Assembly (NCBI GenBank): GCA_002433025.1
Contig: DJGZ01000085.1
Coordinates: 1-38,368 of the forward strand
Direction of reading: 5' to 3'
Origin: Bacteroidales bacterium UBA5833
Lineage (GTDB): Bacteria > Bacteroidota > Bacteroidia > Bacteroidales > Lentimicrobiaceae
Length of the DNA stretch: 38,368 nucleotides
Both the position numbers and the translations under genes were made by a program. Positions 8,017 through 16,341 of the stretch are shown piece after piece. Positions within the stretch are counted from its first letter, which is position 1, and the number at the start of each line of letters is the position of its first letter. The notes under the pieces were generated by a model. It made no database searches and was not told the DNA's origin. It worked only from the letters and a program-made list of their open reading frames with translations.

Positions 8017-9216
8017 TCATTTCAGTTTAGCAATGATAGCGTCAGCCATCTGACGGGTTGAAGCGGCCCCCTGATTGACAACCTCCGGCGTTCCGCGGAG
8101 CTTAAGCATGTCGTAGGCCCTCGCTTTTCCCTCGGCAACAACTTCCATCACGGCCTTACGGATGCGGCCGGCAGTTTCATCTTCGTTCAGGTGCTCAAGC
8201 ATCATCACGGCCGAAAGTATCATGGCAACCGGGTTAACAATGCTGGTTTCGTAATCAGCATATTTAGGCGCGGAACCATGGGTTGGCTCAAATACGCCTA
8301 TTCCGTTTTCAGGATTGAACTGGGCGCTGGTTGCGAACCCGAGACCTCCGATCAGACCTGCAAAGGCATCGGATACAATATCGCCGAACATGTTACCGGC
8401 AACAATCACATTATAATTCTCGGGATTTTTGGTTAGCCACATCATCATGGCATCGATGTTCACATCTTCCACCCTGATGCCGGGGTATTCGGCTTTGCTC
8501 ATCTCCTGGGCTATCTTCAGCATCATACCCGAGGTCTCGCGGATTACGTTTGGCTTTTCGCACACGGTAATCTTATCAAAGCCACGTTTTTTGGCATATT
8601 CAAAAGCCGCCTTCACAATACGTGAAGTATATTTTTTTGTGAAGATGCGGGTGGATACTGCCAGCTCGGGACGGGGACACCATGCAAAATTATCTTTGAA
8701 TTTCGGATGTGTCATCAAGGCGTCATATACCTGGTCGCCAGGATTGGTCCATTCAACCCCTCCGTAAAGCCCTTCGGTATTCTGACGGAAAATCATCACA
8801 TCCACCACCGGTTCTTCCGGATTGCCATCTTTACCGCGACGGATAAAGTTGAGCGGGTTGCCCGGCAACGTCTGGCAGGGGCGCATGCAGATATCAAGGT
8901 CAAACTTCTGGCGCATGCTGACGATCGGACTGTAATAAGTAAAACCTTTGCCCTGAAGCTCAGGTGCAAGCTCTGCCGCAGCCTTGTCCTTGGGTTTTGA
9001 GGTGATGGCTCCGAAGAGGGCAATTTTGTGCTTTTTCAGAAGCTCAATGGTGCGGTCGGGCAGGGGATTGCCTTCCTTACACCAGAATTCCCAGCCTATG
9101 TCGCCATGAACATAGTCTGCCTCAAACCCTGCTGCATCCAGCACGCGGATGGTTTCCTCAAGTACAACTTTTCCAATGCCATCACCGGGCAATGTTACAA
9201 TAGTTCTTTTTGCCAT
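8017..9216 (-). CDS. Isocitrate/isopropylmalate-family decarboxylating dehydrogenase, probably isocitrate dehydrogenase
   Basis: A 399-aa beta-decarboxylating dehydrogenase that oxidises a 2-hydroxy-3-carboxylic acid and releases CO2. Conserved substrate residues are visible: Ser96 with Arg102 (SPIVSMRQ), Arg112 (ICMRP), and Arg144 to Tyr151 (IFRQNTEGLYGGVEW). The first and last of these stretches resemble E. coli Icd (ALRQELDLYICLRP, IFRENSEDIYAGIEW) more than IPMDH. The metal-binding region (GNMFGDIVSDAFAGLIGGLG) and the cofactor loop (THGSAPKYAD) follow. Lys-Tyr in that loop matches the NADP-selecting pair of E. coli Icd, but this is weak evidence because NAD enzymes of this family can share it. 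Length is near the usual 350-420 aa. It is the first gene of the operon with the HD and aconitase-like genes. Its product would be 2-oxoglutarate if the substrate is isocitrate. Confidence 0.87.
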   Translation of the reverse strand: MAKRTIVTLPGDGIGKVVLEETIRVLDAAGFEADYVHGDIGWEFWCKEGNPLPDRTIELLKKHKIALFGAITSKPKDKAAAELAPELQGKGFTYYSPIVSMRQKFDLDICMRPCQTLPGNPLNFIRRGKDGNPEEPVVDVMIFRQNTEGLYGGVEWTNPGDQVYDALMTHPKFKDNFAWCPRPELAVSTRIFTKKYTSRIVKAAFEYAKKRGFDKITVCEKPNVIRETSGMMLKIAQEMSKAEYPGIRVEDVNIDAMMMWLTKNPENYNVIVAGNMFGDIVSDAFAGLIGGLGFATSAQFNPENGIGVFEPTHGSAPKYADYETSIVNPVAMILSAVMMLEHLNEDETAGRIRKAVMEVVAEGKARAYDMLKLRGTPEVVNQGAASTRQMADAIIAKLK

Positions 9217-9258
9217 TTCTGATAATTTTAAGTTGTGATTTGGTTCCGATCAACGTGT

Positions 9259-9289
9259 CAAAAGTATGGAACAAAAATTAACTGACAAG
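9259..9289 (-). promoter_or_regulatory. Promoter of the dehydrogenase/HD/aconitase operon
   Basis: On the minus strand, CTTG (9286-9289, one mismatch to the -33 TTTG) is followed after exactly 19 bases by TACTTTTG (9259-9266), an exact TAnnTTTG -7 match. The predicted leader is about 35-40 bases. This is the best two-part Bacteroidota promoter in the window. Confidence 0.6.
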
Positions 9290-9576
9290 AAATACGAAAA
9301 AATAATTTTAACCTGAATTTCTGTTCAATTATGCAGCAATTTGCATTTGTATGATGTTTTTTTAAGACCTGTTTACTGGGCCTGATTGATTCAGGATTAT
9401 ACCGGATTTTAACTTACTGACTGTTACTATTTATAATTATATTCAAGGTTCAACACGGTAAACTGATATATTCAGATATTGTCCGACCTGAAGATGAAGC
9501 TCCCTGATTATTATGAGTTGTATCTATACAGGAATGACCAAAGCTTCGCCTGGCCTAATAATTTGCGATACTTTCG

Positions 9577-9584
9577 TAAATTTG
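9577..9584 (+). promoter_or_regulatory. Candidate -7 element for cca
   Basis: TAAATTTG matches the TAnnTTTG -7 consensus, 27 bases before the start codon at 9612. No good -33 element is seen at 19-21 bases upstream. Confidence 0.4.
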
Positions 9585-9611
9585 CGGGCTGAAGCCAGAT
9601 AAATTACGTAA

Positions 9612-11036
9612 ATGAACCTGTCGACTCATCTTGAGCGCCCTGTATTTAAGGCCGTTGCAAGCGCTGCCGCTGAATTGGGTGCACCTGCTTATGTTATAGG
9701 CGGGTATGTCAGGGATTTATTTCTTAAAAGAGCTTCGAAAGACATCGATTTTGTTACAGTCGGCGACGGCATATTATTAGCCGGTAAAGTTGCCCGCGCA
9801 TTCAGGGGGCACCATCCGGTAAGCGTTTTCAGGAATTTCGGAACAGCCATGTTCCATCTTGATGAGATGCAACTGGAGTTTGTGGGAGCCCGCAAGGAAT
9901 CGTATCACCCTGATTCTCGAAAGCCGGATGTGTTGCCTGGTACGCTTGAAGATGATCAGCGAAGGCGCGATTTCACCATAAATGCCCTGGCGATCAGCCT
10001 GAACCCTGAGAATTACGGGGAGGTGATAGATCCGTTTAACGGGCTGGACGATCTGGAAGCTGGGATAATCCGGACACCGCTCGACCCGGGCATCACTTTT
10101 TCAGATGATCCGCTGCGTATGATGCGGGCCATCCGTTTTGCCACCCAGCTGAAATTTGCCATCCACCCTGAAACATTTAAAGCCATTGCCGAAAACAAGG
10201 AGCGTATTTCCATAATCTCGGGTGAGCGCATCAGCGAAGAACTGAACAAAATCATCATGACTTCAAAGCCGTCAGATGGATTTCGTTTACTGGATGAATG
10301 CGGATTGCTGACCCTGATTTTTCCGCAGTTTGTTGCATTGAAAGGCGCTGAAACCGTTGATGGTAAGGGCCATAAGGATAATTTTTATCATACTCTGGAA
10401 GTGCTTGACCGCATAGCACCCAATACCGGTAACCTTTGGCTCAGGTGGGCGGCATTGCTTCATGATATCGGGAAACCGCCCACGCGCCGCTTTGTGCCGG
10501 AGCTTGGCTGGACATTCCATGGACATGATGCCAGAGGGGCCCGGATGGTTCCCCAGATATTCAGACAACTCAGGCTTCCGTTGAATGAAAAGATGAAATA
10601 TGTGCAGAAGCTGGTTGCATTGCATCTGAGGCCCATCGGACTGACAGAGGAGGAGGTTACCGACTCAGCCGTGAGAAGGCTGCTTTTTGAAGCCGGTGAT
10701 GATATTGACGATCTGATGACCCTCTGCGAAGCTGATATTACATCCAAAAACAGGGAAAAGGTACAACGTTACCTCTGGAACTTTGCAATTGTAAGGGAAA
10801 AGCTGCGTGAAATTGAAGAGAAGGACCGCTTGCGCAACTGGCAACCGCCGGTTTCAGGCGAGATGATCATGAAAGCATTCAATTTAAGCCCCGGCAGAGA
10901 GGTTGGACTGATAAAAAATGCCATAAGAGAAGCAATTCTTGATGGTGCGCTTGAAAATGACCGCGAAAAAGCATATGCTTTTATGCTTGAGGAGGGTAAA
11001 CGTCATGGTTTAATTCCTGCAAAAGATAATGCCTGA
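9612..11036 (+). CDS. cca: CCA tRNA nucleotidyltransferase with HD domain
   Basis: A 474-aa class II nucleotidyltransferase that adds or repairs the 3'-CCA end of tRNA in the cytoplasm. The head domain shows GGYVRD (30-35), the metal-binding pair Asp44/Asp46 in KDIDFV, and RRRDFTINAL (117-126), which links the head to the neck. The neck/body region follows with SDDPLRMMRAIRFA. The C-terminal part carries an intact HD domain (LLHDIGKP with HGHDARGA and HLRP). Poly(A) polymerase I of Gammaproteobacteria shares the head, but Bacteroidota normally have one such enzyme, acting as CCA enzyme. Length is normal for the HD-containing type. It leads a plus-strand group with the pRiA4b ORF-3-like gene and miaA, so the region looks dedicated to tRNA maturation. 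Confidence 0.92.
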   Translation: MNLSTHLERPVFKAVASAAAELGAPAYVIGGYVRDLFLKRASKDIDFVTVGDGILLAGKVARAFRGHHPVSVFRNFGTAMFHLDEMQLEFVGARKESYHPDSRKPDVLPGTLEDDQRRRDFTINALAISLNPENYGEVIDPFNGLDDLEAGIIRTPLDPGITFSDDPLRMMRAIRFATQLKFAIHPETFKAIAENKERISIISGERISEELNKIIMTSKPSDGFRLLDECGLLTLIFPQFVALKGAETVDGKGHKDNFYHTLEVLDRIAPNTGNLWLRWAALLHDIGKPPTRRFVPELGWTFHGHDARGARMVPQIFRQLRLPLNEKMKYVQKLVALHLRPIGLTEEEVTDSAVRRLLFEAGDDIDDLMTLCEADITSKNREKVQRYLWNFAIVREKLREIEEKDRLRNWQPPVSGEMIMKAFNLSPGREVGLIKNAIREAILDGALENDREKAYAFMLEEGKRHGLIPAKDNA

Positions 11037-11107
11037 AATTTGGATTTTTTGTTTCAATCAATTAATTTTAACATCGGTAAACAACACACAAATTAAATTC
11101 TGAAATA

Positions 11108-11701
11108 ATGCACGCCTATAGGTTCAGAATGCTTCACGAAGATCAGGAAGACTTCCTCAGGGACTTCGATATACTTGCTTCACAGTCTTTTGCCGACTTC
11201 CATCAGGTCATCAAGCAGTCGGTGGAACTCAGCGGTAACGAACTTGCATCATTCTTTGTATGTGACCGCAACTGGAGGAAAAAGAAAGAGATCACCCTGA
11301 TCAACATGCAGGATGATGCTATCGCCCAGCATGAGGAAGAATATGAGGATGATCGCAGGGGGCCTAAGCCAGGACGTATCCCTATTGCCGAAATGGATAA
11401 GGTGCGTATTAAGGATATTATTGATGATCCTCACCAGCGGTTGTTATATGAATATGACTTCCTGAATCCGAAAACCTTTTACATTGAACTGATGCGGATT
11501 CTTGATGCAGACAAGACATCGGAATATCCTGTATGCGTGAAAAGTACAGGCAAGTTTATTTCTGCGGTAGCTCCCGTTCCGCCCCTTGAAGCCGATGGCG
11601 AAGATGAGATCGCCCTCCTGAGTGAATTCGACGATATCCTTGACAATGAGGATGAAGATCTTCCGGAACCCACTTTTGGTCAGGATATCGAATTTAACTG
11701 A
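11108..11701 (+). CDS. pRiA4b ORF-3-like (IS1096 passenger TnpR-type) protein
   Basis: A 197-aa soluble acidic protein resembling the plasmid pRiA4b ORF-3 family. Typical features are the N-terminal YRFRMLHE strand, the LASFFVCDRNWRK segment, and RIKDIIDDPHQRLLYEYDF, which corresponds to the family's L-Y-x-Y-D-F/G core. The C-terminal 40 residues are very acidic (DGEDEIALLSEFDDILDNEDED). The family is also called IS1096 element passenger TnpR, but there is no transposase or inverted repeat here. In Bacteroidota it is a stable chromosomal gene. The stop overlaps the miaA start by one base (TGATG), so translational coupling is likely. Function is unknown; a role related to tRNA modification is only suggested by the neighbours. 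Confidence 0.78.
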   Translation: MHAYRFRMLHEDQEDFLRDFDILASQSFADFHQVIKQSVELSGNELASFFVCDRNWRKKKEITLINMQDDAIAQHEEEYEDDRRGPKPGRIPIAEMDKVRIKDIIDDPHQRLLYEYDFLNPKTFYIELMRILDADKTSEYPVCVKSTGKFISAVAPVPPLEADGEDEIALLSEFDDILDNEDEDLPEPTFGQDIEFN

Positions 11702-12624
11702 TGTCCAATTTCCTGCCTTCCTGCCTTATTGTAATTGCCGGCCCTACAGCAGTTGGTAAAACTGAGGTGGCCATTGCAGTCGCACGTCATTTTGGCTGTG
11801 GGATTGTTTCGGCTGATTCCCGGCAGTTCTATTGTGAGCTGAAAATAGGTACAGCGGCCCCGTCAGCGGAACAACTATCGGCGGTTAAGCATCATTTCGT
11901 TGGCCATCTCTCCGTTAAAGAAGCCTATGATGTTTCGCGCTATGAAAAAGAATCAATGGAATTGTTGCAGAAGCTATTCCGGGAGAACAGATTTGTGGTG
12001 CTTGCCGGTGGTTCGGGTTTGTACATTAAGGCTGTTTGCGACGGCTTAGATGAGTTGCCCGACAGTGATCCGCAGATCAGGGCGGATCTGCGCGACAAAC
12101 TGGAAAGGGAAGGTTTGGCTTCAATCAGGGCTTTACTGCGTCAATCTGATCCGGCTTATTACGAACAGGTTGACCTTGCCAATCCCAACAGAATCCTGAG
12201 GGCACTGGAGGTTAGCCTTACAACAGGGAAGCCATTCTCATCATTCAGAAAACGCGACCTTATTGATCGTCCTTTCAGCACCGTTAAAATCTGCCTGGAT
12301 CTTCCCCGTCAGGAGCTGCATAACCGGATCAATGCCAGGGTGGATGCAATGATGGCATCCGGGCTTCTGGAAGAGGCCCGGCATTTTTATCCGGAACGAT
12401 CATTAAACGCACTGAATACGGTCGGTTATAAAGAGCTTTTTCAATATTTTGACGGGCTCTGTTCCCTCGAAGATGCTGTTGAGAAAATTAAAACCAATAC
12501 CCGCCGGTATGCCCGCCGTCAGCTAACCTGGTTCCGAAAAGATAAAGAGGTGGTATGGTGCCGGCCCGATGCTGATGAAGTGATCAGGAATATAATCCGG
12601 CATCTCCCTGATTACTCAGGGTAA
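11701..12624 (+). CDS. miaA: tRNA dimethylallyltransferase MiaA
   Basis: A 307-aa enzyme that transfers the dimethylallyl group to N6 of A37 in tRNAs reading codons that start with U. The P-loop GPTAVGKT lies at 14-21, and the DSRQ motif at 39-42 is the catalytic/substrate-binding signature (SADSRQFY). AGGSGLYIKA, LTTGKPFSSFR and TVGYKELFQY follow in the family order, and the C-terminus has TRRYARRQLTWFRK. Length is standard. It starts inside the stop codon of the previous gene (TGATG). Its stop lies only 5 bases from the convergent lipoprotein stop at 12630, with no obvious terminator between them. Confidence 0.95.
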   Translation: MSNFLPSCLIVIAGPTAVGKTEVAIAVARHFGCGIVSADSRQFYCELKIGTAAPSAEQLSAVKHHFVGHLSVKEAYDVSRYEKESMELLQKLFRENRFVVLAGGSGLYIKAVCDGLDELPDSDPQIRADLRDKLEREGLASIRALLRQSDPAYYEQVDLANPNRILRALEVSLTTGKPFSSFRKRDLIDRPFSTVKICLDLPRQELHNRINARVDAMMASGLLEEARHFYPERSLNALNTVGYKELFQYFDGLCSLEDAVEKIKTNTRRYARRQLTWFRKDKEVVWCRPDADEVIRNIIRHLPDYSG

Positions 12625-12629
12625 GAGCG

Positions 12630-13019
12630 CTAACGCAATAACCGGGGCCTGAATGTTTCTTCGTAATACTTGAAATACCAGAATAACTTACGGTTAATTT
12701 CAATGCCGTAATCAATGGCGGGGTTCCAGTTTATATAGGAACCGATTATCCGGTTGTACCGCCCACGCATGAAGTAATCGTTCCAGTTGTTTACACCGAT
12801 GTTATTCAATGCCCGGTAGTAGTCATTGCTCCGGTCAAGTGAAGGAGAGAACCGCATACTATACCAGCGCTCAAAATCCGGATCTGTTATGGTAATATCA
12901 TACCCGGAACTGTCGATGGCGACCTTGCCGGATTCCTGCTGCCGGCCTGTTATTTCTTTCTGCTGCGAACATGCCCAACCTGCCAATGCAAGCAGGAAGA
13001 GAAACACTGACTTTTTCAT
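12630..13019 (-). CDS. Small lipoprotein, DUF6146-like
   Basis: A 129-aa protein with a lipoprotein signal peptide (MKKSVFLFLLALAGWAC, Cys17 lipidated). The mature part has YDITITDPDFERWY and a C-terminal region rich in aromatic residues (NWNPAIDYGIEINRKLFWYFKYYEETF). This pattern fits the Bacteroidota-specific DUF6146 family as I recall it. No catalytic motif is visible and the function is unknown. It is probably outer-membrane or periplasmic. It overlaps nothing and converges on miaA. Confidence 0.75.
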   Translation of the reverse strand: MKKSVFLFLLALAGWACSQQKEITGRQQESGKVAIDSSGYDITITDPDFERWYSMRFSPSLDRSNDYYRALNNIGVNNWNDYFMRGRYNRIIGSYINWNPAIDYGIEINRKLFWYFKYYEETFRPRLLR

Positions 13020-13118
13020 GGTGCTTCAATATTGTTGTTTTGTCAATAAACAGAATGTCAGGGATTAAGCACCAAAAGTTGTGCCGGAATCAATTGCTCT
13101 TGTATAAAATCGGGAAGT

Positions 13119-13331
13119 TTACGCTTCAGGCGTCTGGTCCTTTTTCCGATGAAAAACCCTGGCCGTAAAGTAACCCATAAAGAATACAATAACGATCAGA
13201 ATAACCAGTGGTAATTCAAAGCCGAAAAACAGCAGTTTAACTTTGACATTTGCAAGGTTCTGGAAGGTGAAAATCAGCAGGACGATGATCAGGCTGATGT
13301 TGATGATCTGTTTGGTAGTGATGTTTTTCAT
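13119..13331 (-). CDS. LapA-like (DUF1049) small inner-membrane protein
   Basis: A 70-aa protein with two hydrophobic helices, about residues 9-24 (IINISLIIVLLIFTFQ) and 37-54 (FELPLVILIVIVFFMGYF). The linker FQNLANVKVKLLFFGFELP is characteristic of the LapA/DUF1049 domain, where residues after a Q-N pair lead into the second helix. The C-terminus is basic, then acidic. LapA proteins help lipopolysaccharide assembly in Proteobacteria; in Bacteroidota the role is not established. It lies between two lipoprotein genes on the same strand. Confidence 0.75.
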   Translation of the reverse strand: MKNITTKQIINISLIIVLLIFTFQNLANVKVKLLFFGFELPLVILIVIVFFMGYFTARVFHRKKDQTPEA

Positions 13332-13391
13332 TTGTATTTCTTTTTATGGGTTTCCGGCAGTTCAGCAGGATATTCAGCAGGTTTTCATTCG

Positions 13392-13778
13392 TTATCTGGC
13401 AATTTCAAGGATCTGAACCTGGTTGGCCCCGTCCGTCGATTTCCAGCGTTGGACTTTTTTCTTATTTTCAACGACTATCCACGTTTTGCTCAGCTCAGAT
13501 CCTTCGCTGTTGATGGTAATCAGATTTCCGGAAGCAGTCCAGGTGAAAGGAAGGTTGTCTTCAACAACGGATCCGAAAATACTGTAGCTAATATTTTTTT
13601 CACCATTCCCGCTCTTTGCAAAAGTGATTGTGCCGATGTTCTTCAGGCTGACGCCCTCCTGGCCGGGGGTGGAGGTCTCATATTTCTGAATGCTCCAGGT
13701 TCCGGCAAGTTTAGGAGAGCAGGCTGATAGCAGGGAGATAATTAAAAATGCCCCCGGCAGTTTCCATGTATTTTTCAT
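13392..13778 (-). CDS. Lipocalin-like lipoprotein
   Basis: A 128-aa protein with a lipobox (IISLLSAC, Cys20). The mature part starts PKLAGTWSIQKYE, the GxW motif of lipocalin-type beta-barrels. Alternating beta-strand segments follow (NIGTITFAKSGNGEKNISYS, FTWTASGNLITINSEG, KTWIVVENKKKVQRW). This fits the small lipocalin-like domain proteins common in Bacteroidota. A ligand cannot be predicted. It is probably anchored in the outer membrane facing the periplasm. Confidence 0.68.
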   Translation of the reverse strand: MKNTWKLPGAFLIISLLSACSPKLAGTWSIQKYETSTPGQEGVSLKNIGTITFAKSGNGEKNISYSIFGSVVEDNLPFTWTASGNLITINSEGSELSKTWIVVENKKKVQRWKSTDGANQVQILEIAR

Positions 13779-13954
13779 GTGGTTAAATTTTGGTTCATGG
13801 TTTTATTTTGACAAAAAAGTCAATATCCGCCTTTTGCCGTATCGGGTAAAGATAGCAGATTCAGACGAATTTTCCAAAAAACCGGATAAAGAACTTATAA
13901 TGTCCGGGTAAGGCCGGATTGATAAAAACAACCCTTGCAGGCCAGTGGTTTTAA

Positions 13955-14818
13955 CTACAGAAATGGGTAGAGGGTGTCTATCCAGCGGTCTCCGGTAATG
14001 AAAAATGCACCGAAAGAAGCCCAGTCATTCAGCAGGCCCGCCGACTTCATTTGCGCGGCATCCATGCCCTGTGATTTCGCTTTGCGGAGCACATCGATGG
14101 TTTCATTAAGTGCCGAAAGCCATGTTTTGTATTCCTTCTTGCTGAAGACAGGTCCGTGTCCTCCGGAAAAGGTGGCATCATCCGGATAGGTGTTGATGAT
14201 CCATTCAACATTTTTAAGATAGGTCAGCGGATTGCCGCCGTTGCCGACATCCACGTAAGGAAAATACCCGGCAAAGAGCAGATCGCCGGTCACTACTACC
14301 CGTGAAGCGGGAAAGTAAACCACCAGGTCGTTGTCGGTATGTCCGCCCGGTAAATGGGTGATTTCTATGGTTTCCCCGTTAAAATCGAGGGTCATGTTTC
14401 CGGTGGTGGTGATGTCGGGCAGCCCGTGAGCAGTTTCGTCCGGCTTTGCTTTGTCACCGCCTGCAAGAAATTTTTTCACCCCGGGATGCGCGATGACATG
14501 GGCTCCTTTGCCAATAACGGCATTGCCACCCGTATGGTCGCCGTGCATATGCGTATTGATCAGAAATCTGATTTCCTTGTTCGAAATGGAGTTGATGGCA
14601 GCCAACAGGTCATTTCCGGTTCTTTCATAGGCTGCGTCAATCACCAGCACTCCGTCGTTTCCTGCATGTACAACCACCGAAACGCGGTTGTCGACAAATA
14701 AGCGGTGATTTCCCGGAGCCAGTTCGGTTGCAGTAATCTCTGTTTTTACAGTTTCGGATTGTGCAAAAATGGCTCCCGTCGATAGCGACAATATCAATAC
14801 AAAAGCAATGTTTTTCAT
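13955..14818 (-). CDS. Exported metallo-beta-lactamase-fold hydrolase
   Basis: A 287-aa zinc hydrolase with a signal peptide (MKNIAFVLILSLSTGAIFAQ). All metal ligands are visible: His90, His92, Asp94 and His95 in NTHMHGDHTGG, His160 in PGGHTDND, Asp179 in TGDLLF, and His221 in GGHGPV. This HxHxDH plus H, D, H pattern is that of the broad MBL hydrolase family (glyoxalase II, quinoprotein-relay hydrolases, class B-like enzymes). An active dizinc enzyme in the periplasm is likely, but the substrate is uncertain. True beta-lactamase activity should not be assumed. It appears monocistronic, with no close neighbour on the same strand. Confidence 0.88.
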   Translation of the reverse strand: MKNIAFVLILSLSTGAIFAQSETVKTEITATELAPGNHRLFVDNRVSVVVHAGNDGVLVIDAAYERTGNDLLAAINSISNKEIRFLINTHMHGDHTGGNAVIGKGAHVIAHPGVKKFLAGGDKAKPDETAHGLPDITTTGNMTLDFNGETIEITHLPGGHTDNDLVVYFPASRVVVTGDLLFAGYFPYVDVGNGGNPLTYLKNVEWIINTYPDDATFSGGHGPVFSKKEYKTWLSALNETIDVLRKAKSQGMDAAQMKSAGLLNDWASFGAFFITGDRWIDTLYPFL

Positions 14819-15024
14819 AATGAATCGGATTTATTTTCAGGTGTTACTGATCAGTTGAACGCATGATTATAACCAAACCAGACCGGGATTGTTTTCTGTA
14901 GAAGTTCATTTCCTTCAGATCCGGTCAGGCTCCGGAAGGTGGGTATATAGCGATCAACCGATAAGAACGATCTCTACCGCCGGTACTGGAACGTTATATG
15001 TTATCGCAGGGCCCTGAAAGTAGC

Positions 15025-16026
15025 TCAGGATTCCAGCGCGGTAAAACTCAAGGGTATTTTAATTACAGTGTTTACAGGTCCTTTCCCCGACAAAGGGGTA
15101 ACCAGCTTTATTTCTTCAGCGCATTCCATCAAATGCCTGATAATCGGCTTGCTGACAGCCCGGTTGATGCGCGCGATTTTTTTCTTTCCGGCTATGGTCT
15201 TATACTTGAAGTGGTACTTATAGTATACTGGTTCGAGAACCGGGTTAATGATTTCACCTTCCCGCGTAATTGTAAATGAAAGTATTACCTTGCCTCCCAT
15301 ATTTCTGAAACTGAGATAACCCGGATACCTGCCCGCTTTTTTTCTCCGGCATTGCATAATTTCTGAAATATTCTGGTTGAGTGAATCTGCATTCAGACAC
15401 AGACTTACTGGGGAATAGAGGTTTAAGGTTTCAATGGTGAACAGTTTTAAAGTATCAGCGACAATTTCCTGCCTGATTTTTGTCCTGGTAATAGCGTAAC
15501 CCTTTTCCCTTACGATAACCTTCTCAAGGTCAGTGATGTTTTTGAAAATATTTTCGCCGGACGAAAACTTCTTCCTGAACCAGGCTTTGGTTCTGTTTAT
15601 TGAATCAGCATATACGAAACAGGGAATGCCATTCAGGGTGTCAGTACCTCTCCATTCCAGATCCGGGGTAAGGGAGTCTCTGACAAAAGGACGCACCAGA
15701 TACCAGGGTGAAACAAAGTTCCTTTCGATATGCAGCTTTTCAGAAGGGATGAAGAGCCTGCTGTAAATGGTATCGTTGCCCCTGAAAGCAAAAACTATCC
15801 GCTGGTAATCCGATTGAAATACTTTTTCAATATCTCCGTCTTGCAGCAGTATGACGGGATTTTTACCGGATTCATTATCAACCTGGACGGTTACACGATA
15901 ACTTGCCGCTACAGCTGAAGTGTCTGGTCTGGCGCTGTTTGCCGGATTGACGAATGTAAATTGAAGAATAAATAATAGCAGGATGAGGAATTCCCGGAAA
16001 GGATGATGAAGATTCAGGTTAGTCAT
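15025..16026 (-). CDS. Exported protein with TonB-like C-terminal domain
   Basis: A 333-aa protein of unknown function. The start at 16026 (MTNLNLHHPFREFLILLLF) gives a signal peptide ending near VNPANSA; the longer in-frame start at 16116 would place 30 extra residues before it and is less likely. The middle (about 60-230) has no motif I recognise. The last 100 residues resemble a TonB C-terminal domain: GGKVILSFTITREGEIINPVL, then an alpha-helical stretch and IKIPLSFTA at the end, matching the usual V-x-x-x-F-x-I-x-x-x-G-x-I and I-P-I-x-F pattern. It lacks the Pro-rich linker and N-terminal anchor of a real TonB, so it is not an energy transducer by itself. Confidence 0.65.
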   Translation of the reverse strand: MTNLNLHHPFREFLILLLFILQFTFVNPANSARPDTSAVAASYRVTVQVDNESGKNPVILLQDGDIEKVFQSDYQRIVFAFRGNDTIYSRLFIPSEKLHIERNFVSPWYLVRPFVRDSLTPDLEWRGTDTLNGIPCFVYADSINRTKAWFRKKFSSGENIFKNITDLEKVIVREKGYAITRTKIRQEIVADTLKLFTIETLNLYSPVSLCLNADSLNQNISEIMQCRRKKAGRYPGYLSFRNMGGKVILSFTITREGEIINPVLEPVYYKYHFKYKTIAGKKKIARINRAVSKPIIRHLMECAEEIKLVTPLSGKGPVNTVIKIPLSFTALES

Positions 16027-16341
16027 ATTTGAGAAGGTGCTGATTAATGAAATAGTGATTTTTTTCTGCTGATAAGAAAAGCTGATTTCATTGTTTGCAA
16101 TGCTGCTGAAAACCACGGATGCTTCCTGATAAAATATGAATTAGGGTTGTAAGTGTTATATGTTATTACATACAGGCTTCAAATGTAGGAAAATTCAGTA
16201 TAGGCGAAGGAAAAAACTTTTTCATCCGGCAAGGCGACTCAACCGCCTCCGCATTTACATGGAATACATTCAGGTTTTCCCGGCTAATCAGGCATTCGGG
16301 GTGCAGGAACGAAACCGGTTAATTGCTTATAGCGCTCAGTT
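16027..16341. other. Intergenic region upstream of the TonB-like gene
   Basis: About 315 bases without a convincing gene. CAAATGTA at 16180-16187 reads TACATTTG on the minus strand, a TAnnTTTG match that may be the promoter of the TonB-like gene, with a long leader of about 150 bases. The rest shows no structure I can name. Confidence 0.4.

Larger units (their letters stand above)
9217..9611. other. Divergent intergenic region between dehydrogenase operon and cca
   Basis: About 395 bases, AT-rich, without a gene. It holds one promoter candidate for each direction (9259-9289 minus, 9577-9584 plus). I see no further structure. Confidence 0.6.

Noticed and set aside
11108..11701. Mobile element suggested by the name IS1096 passenger TnpR
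   Set aside because: There is no transposase, inverted repeat or target duplication around it; the gene is coupled to miaA.
13955..14818. Antibiotic-resistance beta-lactamase
   Set aside because: The zinc motif is shared by a very broad hydrolase family; nothing here points to beta-lactam substrates.
15001..15024. CAGGGCCCTG palindrome as terminator of the TonB-like gene
   Set aside because: The stem has only five base pairs with no loop and no U-run follows.
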